A stretch of DNA of 64,000 nucleotides from Phycisphaerae bacterium (GCA_017993835.1 JAGOLX010000026.1:1-64000); one strand, 5' to 3'; numbered from the stretch's first letter, positions 9,903 through 19,670 are shown. A program made the numbers and translations. The notes: generated by a model from the letters alone, not told the origin.

Positions 9903-12900
9903 ATGAAACGGATACGAATCCTGACTGTTGCAGCTCTGATCGGGGTCCTGGCCTGTGCGGCGGCCGCCGGCGAGCGCGACGACCTCTGGAAGCAGGTGGG
10001 CCAGGCCATCGACAAGGGCCTGCCCAAGACCGCCATCGGCGTTCTCGAACAGATCATCCCCGGCGCCCTGGAGGACCAGGCCTATGCGGAGGCAACCAAG
10101 GCCATCTGCCTGAAGTTCGTCTACGAAGACTCGATCCAGGGTCGCAGCATGGAGACCGCGATCACCAGCCTCCAGGCGGAGATCGCGACTGCCCCCGACG
10201 CAATGAAACCGGTCATGGAGGCGATCCTGGGCCACTGGTTCTGGGACTACTTCCGGATCAACCGCTATCGGTTCGTGCAGCGCACCGCGGCGGGCGAAAC
10301 CTCCGGCGAGGACTTCACCACGTGGGACCTGGCCCGCATCCTGGACGAGATCGACGAGCACTTCACCACGGCCCTCGCGAATGCGGAGCAGCTCCAGGCC
10401 ATCGATGTCGCCGAGTGGGACGACCTGCTCGAAAAGGGGACTACGCCGGACACGTACCGCCCGACACTGTACGATTTCCTGGCGCACGAGGCGCTGTCGT
10501 TCTACAGTTGCGGCGAGCAGGCGGCCCTGCCGGAGGATGCATTCGAAATCATGGCGGACAGCCCGATCTTCGCGACGGTGACCGAGTTCCTCGCGTGGGA
10601 GCCCGAGACGACCAACACGGACTCCGCCAAGTTCAAGGCGGTCCGTCTGTACCAGGACCTGCTGCGTTTCCATCGCAACGACGCGGACGAGATGGCGTTC
10701 GTCGACGCCGATCTGCTCCGCCTGACGTTCGGCTACAACCAGGCGGTCGGCGAGAAGGACGACCTGTACATGGTCGCCCTGGAGCGGTTCGCGAACGAGT
10801 GGAAAGGCAACGAGATCGCTTCGAGGGCGATCTACGCGCGAGCCGACGTCCTGTATGACCAGGGCGAGTACCTCAAGGCCCATACGCTGGCCGAGCAGGG
10901 GTGGAAGGACTATCCCGCTACCTACGGCGGCGTCCAGTGCTACAACCTGATCCAGACCATCGAAGGCAAGTCCGCGACGATCAAGACCGAGCGGGTCTGG
11001 AACGATCCGCTGCCCGAGATCCAGGTCACCTATCGCAACGTGACGCAGGTCTACTTCCGCGCGGTCCGATGGGACGACATGTCCCGGCCTTTCTGGTCGA
11101 TGCTGACCAACTCGGAGCGTGCCGCATTGCTGGCGATGAGGGGGAACATGGCATGGGACGCGGCACTGCCCGCGACGGAAGATTACCGGTCGCGCACGGA
11201 GTCACTGCCCGCGCCGGCGGGTCTGCCGAAGGGTTTCTACTTCCTGATCGCCAGCCACAACGCGTCGTTCACGAGCAACGACAACAAGGTCTCGGTCGTC
11301 GGGATCTGGGTGAGCGACCTGGCGATGGTCGTGCGGACGCTCTGGCGGGAGGGCGCGGTCGAGGGGTTCGTCCTGGGCGCCAACAGCGGCCAGCCGATCT
11401 CCGGCGCGACGGTCACTCGCTGGAAGTACAACTACACGACCTCCCTGTACGAAGAGCATAGCCACACGCAGACCGACGACAACGGGATGTTCTACTTCGC
11501 CCCGACGTCCGGCCCGTACTGTCTGCTCGCCGCGACCTATGGGGACGACAAGCTCGCCAGTGCGGACACGTACACGACGACGACGGGGCACAACGAGGAT
11601 CTGATCGACACACAAACGGTCTTTTTCACCGACCGCTCGCTCTACCGTCCGGGTCAGACGATTCAATATAAAGGCATCTGCATCCGCGTGGACCGCGGGA
11701 AGGACAGCTACCAGACCCTGGCGGACGAGCGACTGACTGTGGTGTTCTACGACACGAACCGGCAGGAAATCGCCCGCCAGTCGCACAAGTGCAACGACTA
11801 CGGCTCGTTCAGCGGCAGCTTCACCGCACCTGAGGACCGTCTTACCGGCAGGATGTCCCTGGTCGTTTCCGGCGGTCCTTCCGGCTCGGCGAACTTCAAC
11901 GTCGAGGAGTACAAGCGACCGAAGTTCTACGTCCAGCTCAACGCGCCGACGGAATCGCCCGCGCTGGGCGAGGCGGTCTCCGTGCCGGGCGTGGCCACCG
12001 CGTACACCGGCGCCGCCATCGGCGGCGCTCAGGTCGAGTGGAAGGTCGTGCGCGGGGTCCGGTACCCGGTCTGGTGCTGGTGGGCCCGATGGTACCCGAC
12101 GAGCAGTTCGCAGGCCATCGCCCACGGCACCGCAATCACCGCATCCGATGGTTCGTTCCGCATCGAGTTCACCGCCAAGCCGGACTTGTCCGTTCTGGAG
12201 GAGGACGAGCCCGTCTTCACGTACTCGATCTCCGCGGATGTCACCGACACCACCGGCGAGACGCGGTCCGCCAGTCGCACGGTCAGCGCCGGGTACACCG
12301 CTCTCCAGGCGGCCATCGAGGCCGGCCAGTGGCAGACGCCCGCCGGCCCGGTCGAGCTGACGGTTCGCACGGAATCGCTCGACGGCGAGCCAGCGCCCGC
12401 GCAGGGCACGATCCGGGTCTACTCCCTGACCGAGCCCGAAGCGGTCGTTCGGCCCTCGCTGCTCTCGACGAGATCGGCGCTGGATGCCTCCAATCCGCAG
12501 ACCTGGGAGGTCGCGGACGTGGTCAACGAGCAGTCCTTCGCGACCGGCGTCGATGGATTGGCCACGCTGTCCGTTACGTTGGGCGCCGGCGCCTATCGCG
12601 CGGTGCTCTCGACCCAGGACCGATTCGGCAAGTCGGTCGCGGCGCAGGAGACGATCCTGGTCGTGGACCCGCAGGCGAGCGACTTCGACGTGCCGATTCC
12701 CAACTACCTGGCGGCGCCGAGTTGGTCGGTCGAGCCGGGCCAGACCTTCACCGCCCTCTGGGGTACCGGGTACGACAGCGGTCAAGCCTACGTCGAGCTC
12801 GAATGTCGCGGCGAGGTCCTCCGCAGTTGGCGGACCGAAGCCGGACGGACGCAGGAGACCATCAGCCAGGAGGTCACCGAGTCCATGCGCGGCGGCTTCA

Positions 12901-15749
12901 CTCTCCGCGTGACCTACGTCCGCGAGAACCGCGCCTACGTGAACGAGCAGATCGTGGACGTGCCCTGGACGAACAAGGACCTGTCCATTTCCTGGGAGCA
13001 CTTCACGTCGTTGCTGGAGCCGGGACAGAAGGAGACCTGGACCGCGGTCATCCTGGGCGCGGACGCCCGCAAGGCGGTCGCCGAGATGGTCGCGGGCCTG
13101 TACGACGCGTCGCTCGATCAGTATCTCGCACACGACTGGCTGCACAAGTTCTCAGGCTTCCGCGCCGAGAGCAGCCGGCTGAGCAGCCAGTTCGAGAACT
13201 CGTCGGTGACGTTCTCGAACGTATCGTACGACTGGTCCATCGACACCCTGTCGGCGTCGCTGACCTATCGGCAGTTCCCCACCGACATCGTGTCGCTCTA
13301 CTCCTACTGGTATTGGAGTCGTTCGACGAGTGCCACGACCCGCGGCGGCAACACGTTGGACGACGGTGCGCCTGCCGAAGCAGAGAAGACAACCGACGAA
13401 GAGCAGGAGGTCACGGCGGATTCGGGCGTCGATCTCGGCACGGTCTCCGCTCGCACGAATCTGAACGAGACCGCGTTCTTCTTCCCGCACCTGGTCTCCG
13501 ACAGCGACGGCGTGGTCCGCATGGAATTCACGATGCCCGAGGCCCTCACGCAGTGGAAGTTCCTCGGCTTCGCCCACGACCGCGACATGCGCAGCGGGTA
13601 TCTGACCGGGACGACCGTGACCGCGAAGGACCTGATGGTCGAGCCGAACCCGCCGCGATTCGTACGCGAGGGCGACGTGATCGAGTTCACCGTCAAGGTC
13701 ACGAACCAGTCGGCCGCCCGCGTGCAGGGCAAGATGGCTCTGGCGCTTTCCGATGCCTGGACCCTGGAATCCCGCGACGAGGCCCTCGGCAACGACACGC
13801 CCGAGCGGGACTTCGACGTGCCCAGCAAGGAATCCCGCACGCTCTCCTGGCGTCTGGCGATTCCCGATGGCTGCGAGTTCCTCATCTACAAGGCGGTCGG
13901 TGCCACGACGCGTTTGAGCGACGGTGAAGAGGGCTATCTGCCCGTGCTCAGCAGGAGGATTCTCGTCACGGAGTCGCTGCCCCTGCCGATCCGCGGGGCG
14001 CAGACCAAGGAGTTCGAGTTCACCAAGCTCCTCAATTCCGGCTCCTCCGACAGCCTGATCCATCAGAGCCTCACGGTCCAGATGGTCTCGCAACCCGCGT
14101 GGTACGCGGTCATGGCGCTGCCCTACCTGATGGAGTATCCGTACGAGTGCAGCGACCATGTCTTCAACCGGCTCTACGCCAACTCGCTGGCCGCCTATAT
14201 CGCGAACTCCGATCCGTCGATCCGCCGGGTGTTCAATCAGTGGAAGGCGACGCCCGCGCTGGACAGCCCGCTGGAGAAGAACGCGGATCTCAAGAGCGTC
14301 ACGCTGGAGGAGACTCCCTGGGTCCAGCAGGCCCTGGCGGAATCGCAGGCCCGCCGCAACGTGGGCATCCTGTTCGACGAGAACCGCCTGAGCAGCGAGA
14401 CCTCGAAGGCTCTGTTCCAGCTCAAGCAGATGCAGCTCAGCAACGGTCTGTGGCCCTGGCTGTCCGGCCTGCAGGGCAACACCTACATTACGCTCTACAT
14501 CACGACCGGCTTCGGGCGACTTCGCCACCTGGGCGTCGGCGACCTCGACGTCAGTTGTGCGGTCAAGGCCGTGAACGCCCTCGACGCGTGGATGGACGAC
14601 TGGTACGACTGGATCGTCGCGCACGACGACCCGAACGACAACCACCTCAGCTCGACGATCGCTCTGTACCTGTACGGGCGGACCTTCTTCCTGTCCGACA
14701 AGGCGGTCGCGACGGAGTACCAGGAGGCCTTCGACTACTGGGTGGGCCAATCGCAGCAGTACTGGCTCTCGCTGTGGCGCCAATCGCAGGCGCATCTGGC
14801 CATCGCGCTCAAGCGTCTGGGTGACACCGAGACGCCCGCCGCGATCATGAAGTCCATCGAGGAGTTCAGCGTCACCGACGAGGAGCTGGGCATGTACTGG
14901 CGCGACACCGAGCGAAGCTGGTGGTGGCACCGGGCGCCCATCGAGACGCAGGCGATGATGATCGAGGCTTTCGACGAGGTCATGGGCGATGCGGAAGCGG
15001 TCGAGAACTGCCAGGTCTGGCTGCTCAAGCAGAAGCAGACGCAGAACTGGAAGACGACGAAGGCGACCGCCGACGCGATCTATGCTCTACTGGTCCGCGG
15101 CCCGGACCTGCTGAGTTCGACCGCTCTGGTCCAGGTGGCCCTGGCCGGCGTGTGGATCGAGCCCGAGAACGTCGAAGCGGGCACCGGCTTCTACGAGGAG
15201 CGGTTCGTCCGCAGCGAGATCGAGCCCGAGATGGGACACATCACCGTCAAGAAGGTCGATGCCGGCGTCAGTTGGGGTTCCGTCCACTGGCAGTACCTCG
15301 AGGACATGAGCAGAGTCACGCCGTATGAGGGCACGCCCCTGACGCTCAGCAAGGCCGTCTATACCAAGGAGACGACCGGCGCAGGCGAGGTCCTCGTCCC
15401 GGTCGATGGGCCGCTGTCCGTGGGCGACGAGCTGGTCGTTCGGATCGTGCTCACGGTCGATCGCGACATGGAGTACGTCCACATGAAGGACCAGCGAGGC
15501 AGCGGGACCGAGCCGGTGAACGTCCTGAGCCGGTATCGCTATCAGGACGGCCTGGGCTACTACGAGAGCACGCGGGACACCGCGACGCACTTCTTCTTCG
15601 ACTATCTGTCCAAGGGGACGTACGTCTTCGAGTACAGCAGCTTCATCCAGCTCCGAGGCCAGTACCAGACCGGCATGGCCAGCATCCAGTGCATGTACGC
15701 GCCGGAGTTCAACAGTCACTCCCAGAGCTTCGAGCTGACCGTGCAGTAG
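9903..15749 (+). CDS. Alpha-2-macroglobulin family protein with a non-canonical thioester site
   Basis: A 1948-residue exported protein of the bacterial alpha-2-macroglobulin family, which traps proteases at the cell envelope. After the signal peptide (MKRIRILTVAALIGVLACA) come a helical N-terminal region, a carboxypeptidase-regulatory-like domain near 489 (GQPISGATV), the macroglobulin signature TDRSLYRPGQ near 576, the A2M core (ALTQWKFLGFAHD) near 1214, a helical thioester-domain region at about 1390-1700 and a C-terminal beta domain. Where thioester-bearing members have Cys-x-Glu-Gln, this one reads PYECSDH (C1416, D1418, H1419), so the Gln that closes the thioester is absent. The ATG at 9903 is chosen because the signal peptide starts there; a TATAAT box lies at 9867-9872. 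No penicillin-binding protein 1C gene adjoins it. Confidence 0.9.
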   Translation: MKRIRILTVAALIGVLACAAAAGERDDLWKQVGQAIDKGLPKTAIGVLEQIIPGALEDQAYAEATKAICLKFVYEDSIQGRSMETAITSLQAEIATAPDAMKPVMEAILGHWFWDYFRINRYRFVQRTAAGETSGEDFTTWDLARILDEIDEHFTTALANAEQLQAIDVAEWDDLLEKGTTPDTYRPTLYDFLAHEALSFYSCGEQAALPEDAFEIMADSPIFATVTEFLAWEPETTNTDSAKFKAVRLYQDLLRFHRNDADEMAFVDADLLRLTFGYNQAVGEKDDLYMVALERFANEWKGNEIASRAIYARADVLYDQGEYLKAHTLAEQGWKDYPATYGGVQCYNLIQTIEGKSATIKTERVWNDPLPEIQVTYRNVTQVYFRAVRWDDMSRPFWSMLTNSERAALLAMRGNMAWDAALPATEDYRSRTESLPAPAGLPKGFYFLIASHNASFTSNDNKVSVVGIWVSDLAMVVRTLWREGAVEGFVLGANSGQPISGATVTRWKYNYTTSLYEEHSHTQTDDNGMFYFAPTSGPYCLLAATYGDDKLASADTYTTTTGHNEDLIDTQTVFFTDRSLYRPGQTIQYKGICIRVDRGKDSYQTLADERLTVVFYDTNRQEIARQSHKCNDYGSFSGSFTAPEDRLTGRMSLVVSGGPSGSANFNVEEYKRPKFYVQLNAPTESPALGEAVSVPGVATAYTGAAIGGAQVEWKVVRGVRYPVWCWWARWYPTSSSQAIAHGTAITASDGSFRIEFTAKPDLSVLEEDEPVFTYSISADVTDTTGETRSASRTVSAGYTALQAAIEAGQWQTPAGPVELTVRTESLDGEPAPAQGTIRVYSLTEPEAVVRPSLLSTRSALDASNPQTWEVADVVNEQSFATGVDGLATLSVTLGAGAYRAVLSTQDRFGKSVAAQETILVVDPQASDFDVPIPNYLAAPSWSVEPGQTFTALWGTGYDSGQAYVELECRGEVLRSWRTEAGRTQETISQEVTESMRGGFTLRVTYVRENRAYVNEQIVDVPWTNKDLSISWEHFTSLLEPGQKETWTAVILGADARKAVAEMVAGLYDASLDQYLAHDWLHKFSGFRAESSRLSSQFENSSVTFSNVSYDWSIDTLSASLTYRQFPTDIVSLYSYWYWSRSTSATTRGGNTLDDGAPAEAEKTTDEEQEVTADSGVDLGTVSARTNLNETAFFFPHLVSDSDGVVRMEFTMPEALTQWKFLGFAHDRDMRSGYLTGTTVTAKDLMVEPNPPRFVREGDVIEFTVKVTNQSAARVQGKMALALSDAWTLESRDEALGNDTPERDFDVPSKESRTLSWRLAIPDGCEFLIYKAVGATTRLSDGEEGYLPVLSRRILVTESLPLPIRGAQTKEFEFTKLLNSGSSDSLIHQSLTVQMVSQPAWYAVMALPYLMEYPYECSDHVFNRLYANSLAAYIANSDPSIRRVFNQWKATPALDSPLEKNADLKSVTLEETPWVQQALAESQARRNVGILFDENRLSSETSKALFQLKQMQLSNGLWPWLSGLQGNTYITLYITTGFGRLRHLGVGDLDVSCAVKAVNALDAWMDDWYDWIVAHDDPNDNHLSSTIALYLYGRTFFLSDKAVATEYQEAFDYWVGQSQQYWLSLWRQSQAHLAIALKRLGDTETPAAIMKSIEEFSVTDEELGMYWRDTERSWWWHRAPIETQAMMIEAFDEVMGDAEAVENCQVWLLKQKQTQNWKTTKATADAIYALLVRGPDLLSSTALVQVALAGVWIEPENVEAGTGFYEERFVRSEIEPEMGHITVKKVDAGVSWGSVHWQYLEDMSRVTPYEGTPLTLSKAVYTKETTGAGEVLVPVDGPLSVGDELVVRIVLTVDRDMEYVHMKDQRGSGTEPVNVLSRYRYQDGLGYYESTRDTATHFFFDYLSKGTYVFEYSSFIQLRGQYQTGMASIQCMYAPEFNSHSQSFELTVQ

Positions 15750-15800
15750 AGTAGAAGAGAACTCCACCACGGAGACATAGAGGACACGGAGAAAAATGTG

Positions 15801-15879
15801 GGGTGCGTATCACGCGCCGCGACGCCTTCGGGTGTGTCTGACCCTCGAAGGGTTTCAGGATAGTGCGTGGTACGCACCC
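15801..15879. repeat. Dispersed palindromic repeat (GTGCGT...ACGCAC)
   Basis: Outer arms GGGTGCGTATCACGC (15801-15815) and GTGCGTGGTACGCACCC (15863-15879) are imperfect inverted copies, with a second inner pair around CTTCGGG and CCTCGAAG. The rest of the 15750-16470 gap holds no gene. A CACGGAGACATAGAGG-like word at 15765 is another dispersed motif, and the promoter of the next gene lies at 16172. Confidence 0.6.
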
Positions 15880-16171
15880 TACTACGACGTCTCTCTTCAT
15901 TGGGTGGGTGGTACGGACAAACCGGTTTGTCTGTGTAACCTTCGGAGCAGCAGAATCCGTCGCCGACGCACGTTCCAACGAGTTGGAGCGTCGGATAATC
16001 TGGCATGTCTTTTTCGACGTTCTCCGTGCAATCTTCTTCTCTTCCGAACCTCTCCGGTTGTTTTCTGTGCCTCTGGATTGAGCCTGTTCCATTGAATCCC
16101 CTTTTTTACCGGGCCATCCTTCACATTATTCTTACTCCCCCTTCGGGAATTCTCAGGGTCTCACTTTTTCC

Positions 16172-16201
16172 TTGAAATCGACCCCACACATCTTGTATAC
16201 T
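16172..16201 (+). promoter_or_regulatory. Sigma-70 promoter of the PEP-CTERM-like gene at 16471
   Basis: TTGAAA (16172-16177), an 18-base spacer and TATACT (16196-16201), each 5 of 6 to consensus. It predicts a leader of about 260 bases before the ATG. Confidence 0.6.
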
Positions 16202-16470
16202 CGTATGATCTACGATGGAGCGTTGACATGCTGGAGCCTTGGGTGCGAGGATCCTGTGCCTCTTTGGTGGACTTGGCACTTTGCCCCTGGCGCCTGTTGG
16301 AGATGTGAAGGATCGCACAGAGTCAAGATCGGCGGCAGGCCGTCGACACTCATGGGGGAACGCTCCGGATGTATCCGGCGATCCCGGCGGACATTGTTGT
16401 GCAAACCACGCGTGGAGTGTCCCCCGCGTTGGGATGCATCAGAGAACGATAAGTGATTGGAGGAGACAGG

Positions 16471-17112
16471 ATGAAACGAAATCTGTGTGTTATCGTAGGG
16501 TGCATCTGTTTGGTTGGCAGCGCTCAGGCAGGCATCATCTCCCACGTGCCGGACGACGTGGCGCCGCCGGTCGTGGTGAGCCCTTCGTTCGGAGCGCTGG
16601 CGGTCGGAGGCGCCGTCGGAACCGCGGCGATCGCCTATGGCGTCGACTACAGTTACGGAAATGTGGAAGGCATCTTCAGTGATCCGCCTCTGGCTTTTGG
16701 CGGAGTCAACGCGGCCGGCTATATCGACCTGCTCACCGATGTGGACGGCGCCATCGTTGTTCCGGGCACGGTCAATCCCGCTCTCACGAGCTACATCTGG
16801 ATTGAAGCCGGGTACGCAGCCAATGGCACCCTGCGTCTGGACGTGTTCGACTCCTACGGGAATCTGCTCACGTCGGCGCTGAATGGCGAGCCGACAGGCC
16901 CGCACGGGCGAACGACGATGGCCATCGATCGGCTGGGCGTCTATGACATCGCCTTCTTCAGGGTCTCGGGCACGGATACCTACGGCGTCAACCAAGTCGA
17001 TATCGAAGCGCCGATGGCGGCCGGTGGGGCGGTTCCCGCTCCCGGCGCGATCCTGCTGGGCACTCTCGGCACCGGCCTGGTCGGCTGGCTGCGACGACGC
17101 AGAAGCCTGTAG
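16471..17112 (+). CDS. PEP-CTERM-like sorted secreted protein 1
   Basis: A 213-residue secreted protein of unknown function. It has a signal peptide (MKRNLCVIVGCICLVGSAQA), a beta-rich middle with VEGIFSDPPLAFGGVNAAGY, and a C-terminal sorting tail: VPAPG, a hydrophobic helix (AILLGTLGTGLVGWL), then RRRR. The tail has the plan of PEP-CTERM signals cut by exosortase/archaeosortase-type enzymes, but with P-A-P instead of P-E-P. The start is supported by GGAGGAG eight bases upstream. The gene is monocistronic, between its own promoter and a strong hairpin terminator. The exosortase is not in this window. Confidence 0.85.
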   Translation: MKRNLCVIVGCICLVGSAQAGIISHVPDDVAPPVVVSPSFGALAVGGAVGTAAIAYGVDYSYGNVEGIFSDPPLAFGGVNAAGYIDLLTDVDGAIVVPGTVNPALTSYIWIEAGYAANGTLRLDVFDSYGNLLTSALNGEPTGPHGRTTMAIDRLGVYDIAFFRVSGTDTYGVNQVDIEAPMAAGGAVPAPGAILLGTLGTGLVGWLRRRRSL

Positions 17113-17147
17113 ACCGACCTCGATTGTCAAGTGAACCGGACATCTCA

Positions 17148-17187
17148 AGGGCTGCGCCGTGTACGGTACGGCGCAGCCCTTTCTTTT
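17148..17187 (+). terminator. Rho-independent terminator
   Basis: A 13-base perfect stem (AGGGCTGCGCCGT at 17148-17160 with its complement at 17168-17180), a 7-base loop and the tail TTCTTTT. It ends the transcript of the gene stopping at 17112. Confidence 0.85.
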
Positions 17188-17317
17188 GCCTCCTTCCGTT
17201 CGCAATTTGGCTACACAGGGTCGGGTTACGCATTTCCTGCATGATATAGGCTCGGATTGGAGTGCGAACCTTCAGACTTCCCTTGCTGGTTGCTGGTTGT
17301 CCTGTTTTATTTTCTGC

Positions 17318-17346
17318 TTGACGCCACCGGCGCGGAACGCTAGTAT
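17318..17346 (+). promoter_or_regulatory. Sigma-70 promoter of the PEP-CTERM-like gene at 17533
   Basis: TTGACG (17318-17323), a 17-base spacer and TAGTAT (17341-17346). It would give a leader of about 180 bases. The remainder of the 17188-17532 gap shows no gene. Confidence 0.5.
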
Positions 17347-17532
17347 TATAAAGTTGACTTGCGATTGCCGGGGCAGGAGAGGTTCTGTCTTCCCCGGCTG
17401 ACCTACGGCATCGGAGGGGAGGGACCCCCAGGAGTTTCAGCGTGTGCGTTCGTCGCGCGGCTTGAATTGTCGCTGCGACGGTGTGGTAGACGTATTGGCT
17501 CGCGGAACCAGTGTTTGGAGGAGGCTCGAATC

Positions 17533-18183
17533 ATGCAAAAGAAGATGATGATTCAACTGTGTGTCGTTGCGCTGGCGGTAGGGCTCGTCGGTCCGGTGCA
17601 GGCCGGGACCACGATCAACTTCGACGATGACGAGGCTCCCGACTCCTTCGGTGAGACGAACTCTCTGACCGAGGCGTACGCCGGTCTGGGCGTGCATTTT
17701 GCGGGACCCGGCGACCTGGACGGCGGCGCCATTCTGGATCAGAGCGGCAACTTCGGCGTCTGGGCGCTCAGCGCGCGGAATTTCCTGGCCTTCAATCGCA
17801 ACTCCAGAATGTCGGACGGTGGGGTGCCTCAGGACCCGGAGACGATCCTGTTTGACAGTCTGATGAGCGAGGTTTCCATCTACGCGGCCGGTGGCTGGGA
17901 AGTCGATACGTTCATTATGGATGCATACGATGCGTCGGGCACGCTCGTGGATACCGATACGATTACAACTGCTGACTGGGGACTTCTGAGCGTTTCCAGC
18001 GCCGCGGGTATTCGCAGGGTTGTGCTGACGCAGGTGTCCGACGTCGACAACGCCTTCGTCTACGACGATCTGTCGTTCACCGTGCTCTCGGGCGGACCAG
18101 CGGTTCCCGCTCCCGGCGCGATCCTGCTGGGCACGCTCGGCACCGGCCTGGTCGGCTGGCTGCGACGACGCAGAGCGCTATAG
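17533..18183 (+). CDS. PEP-CTERM-like sorted secreted protein 2
   Basis: A 216-residue secreted protein. The signal peptide (MQKKMMIQLCVVALAVGLVG) ends at VQA, followed by TTINFDDDEAPDS, a long beta-rich domain and the tail VPAPG, hydrophobic helix, RRRR. The mature domain resembles lectin-like, calcium-binding-type PEP-CTERM proteins that begin with NFDD, but I cannot name a family. GGAGGAG stands before the ATG. The last 75 coding bases are almost identical to those of the gene ending at 17112 although the mature domains are unrelated. Confidence 0.85.
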   Translation: MQKKMMIQLCVVALAVGLVGPVQAGTTINFDDDEAPDSFGETNSLTEAYAGLGVHFAGPGDLDGGAILDQSGNFGVWALSARNFLAFNRNSRMSDGGVPQDPETILFDSLMSEVSIYAAGGWEVDTFIMDAYDASGTLVDTDTITTADWGLLSVSSAAGIRRVVLTQVSDVDNAFVYDDLSFTVLSGGPAVPAPGAILLGTLGTGLVGWLRRRRAL

Positions 18184-18435
18184 CACAATTCCAGGGCTCG
18201 GTGGCTTCCGATCCGCCTACTGGATGCTCAGAATGGTGAACGAATTCGCGGGGGAGGCAGAGGAGATCTGCGCGCCATTGGCGCTTCTTAAAAGGGAACA
18301 ATCGCTCTGCGTGGGAAGATTCGCCTGGGTTGTTCCGGCGTGTTGATTTTCTCCAGGCCGCCGGTGCCCGTCGAAGGGCCCTTCTTGAGCGAATGACAGA
18401 ACAAATCAAATCATAGCAGGAATCCGGATTCTCAC

Positions 18436-18464
18436 TTGACATTCGGCGCCATAGGTGGTAAGAT
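18436..18464 (+). promoter_or_regulatory. Sigma-70 promoter of the PEP-CTERM-like gene at 18597
   Basis: TTGACA (18436-18441, perfect), a 17-base spacer and TAAGAT (18459-18464). The predicted leader is about 125 bases. Elsewhere the 18184-18596 gap shows no gene. Confidence 0.65.
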
Positions 18465-18596
18465 GATTGGTTGGACGTGGCGGAGGAGGACAGAAGCAAA
18501 TCACGGAAGGGCGATCAGTGATCTGAGCTGTGTCGGCTGCGCCACGTTGGCACGCCGGAACAATGAGCAGGGTTCAAGAAGGGAAGGGAGGAAACC

Positions 18597-19373
18597 ATGA
18601 AGAGGGTTGCGGTTCTGATTGTGGCGATGCTTCTATCCGCGTCGCCGGTGATGGGCAGTTACGACGTCCTGTGGGATACGAGCCACGGCGTCTACTTAGG
18701 CTACCAGCCTTCGGGCCGCTACCAGCCACTTGTGAATTATCTGGGTGGATATGGTTTCAGCGTGGATTCCACCAGTAACGGCTTTCTGGTCGATGATCCC
18801 GCGGGCTACGATGTGATCGTAGTTTGCCTGGGAAGCGCCTGGGACACGGCGTACAGCGCCGCCGAAGTCTCGCAGATCGTGGACTATGTCAATGCCGGCG
18901 GGGGTCTGCTGATCCTGGGTGACAACCCCGGTTGCCCGAATTCCAATATCCAGCCGGTGGCCGACGGATTTGGGATCGGTCTTGGCCTGTCGTCTATATC
19001 GCCCTACGGTGTATACACATCAAATCTGGCTGCACATCCGATCTTCGACGGCGTCAGCGAAATCTACATGGAGGATGCAGGCGAGATTTCCGCCGGTGGT
19101 GCGTCGAGCCTGGTTGCGTGGCAGGAGGGCACGGGACTCGGTCTCGTGGCCGCGGGGACATCGGGTTCGGGCCGAGTGGTCGCGCTGGGCGATATGAACA
19201 CATTTGCACAGGAAGAGTATTACGGTCTCGTCGACAACAAGCTCTTCTCTGTGAACACGTTCCAGTATCTGGCGGGAGAACAGGGTCCGGCCGTTCCCGC
19301 ACCCGGTGCGATCCTGCTGGGCACGCTGGGCGCCGGACTGGTCAACTGGCTGCGACGCCGACGTTGTTTGTAG
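18597..19373 (+). CDS. PEP-CTERM-like sorted secreted protein 3 with a GATase1/DUF4350-like fold
   Basis: A 258-residue secreted protein. After the signal peptide (MKRVAVLIVAMLLSASPVMG) the mature part reads like a class I glutamine-amidotransferase-like or DUF4350-type domain used by sugar- or nucleotide-binding surface proteins: YDVIVVCLGSAWDTAYSAAE, then a glycine-rich turn GGGLLILGDN, and VVALGDMN near the end. No catalytic Cys-His-Glu triad is apparent, so binding rather than catalysis is likely. The tail VPAPG-helix-RRRR is the third copy of the sorting signal, more diverged in DNA than the other two. GGGAGG precedes the ATG. Confidence 0.83.
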   Translation: MKRVAVLIVAMLLSASPVMGSYDVLWDTSHGVYLGYQPSGRYQPLVNYLGGYGFSVDSTSNGFLVDDPAGYDVIVVCLGSAWDTAYSAAEVSQIVDYVNAGGGLLILGDNPGCPNSNIQPVADGFGIGLGLSSISPYGVYTSNLAAHPIFDGVSEIYMEDAGEISAGGASSLVAWQEGTGLGLVAAGTSGSGRVVALGDMNTFAQEEYYGLVDNKLFSVNTFQYLAGEQGPAVPAPGAILLGTLGAGLVNWLRRRRCL

Positions 19374-19413
19374 TGTGCTCGTCAGGGCCTGCCGAAGGGG
19401 CGTGTCTTCGTTC

Positions 19414-19479
19414 GTAGTGTGCCCGTCAGGGCATATCTTTCTCGCGTAGGAAGAAGATAACGCCCTACGGCGTCACTAC
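19414..19479. repeat. 66-bp palindromic repeat, left copy
   Basis: It begins GTAGTGTGCCCGTCAGGGCA and ends GGCGTCACTAC, so the ends are inverted copies. A second copy of the same length and orientation lies at 24608-24673. A partial copy of the left half stands just before it, from about 19371. The 19374-19670 gap otherwise shows nothing. Confidence 0.8.
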
Positions 19480-19670
19480 GAGCGAGCACCGGACGCCGGG
19501 GAGGCGATCTCGACAGGCGATCGTCCACAGTCTGTCCAGGGCTGCGCTATCCACGGCGTAGCCCTTCGTCTAATCTCTTGGAGCATCAGGCGGCGTCACG
19601 ATCAGGTGGCGCGAAGGACAATCGTGAGGCGGGCTCTGGGAGGTCAGTGCAAGGACGCGTTCCACGGTCT

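Noticed and set aside
10509-10520. A CGEQ motif (C203-Q206) near the N-terminus of the alpha-2-macroglobulin-like protein
   Set aside because: It matches the thioester word by chance. It lies in the helical N-terminal region about 1200 residues before the thioester domain, where the aligned site reads C-S-D-H.
11202-14930. Long open frames (647 and 592 codons) antisense to the alpha-2-macroglobulin gene
   Set aside because: They are mirror frames of a GC-rich gene, with low-complexity R/G/A-rich sequence, no domain and no ribosome sites.
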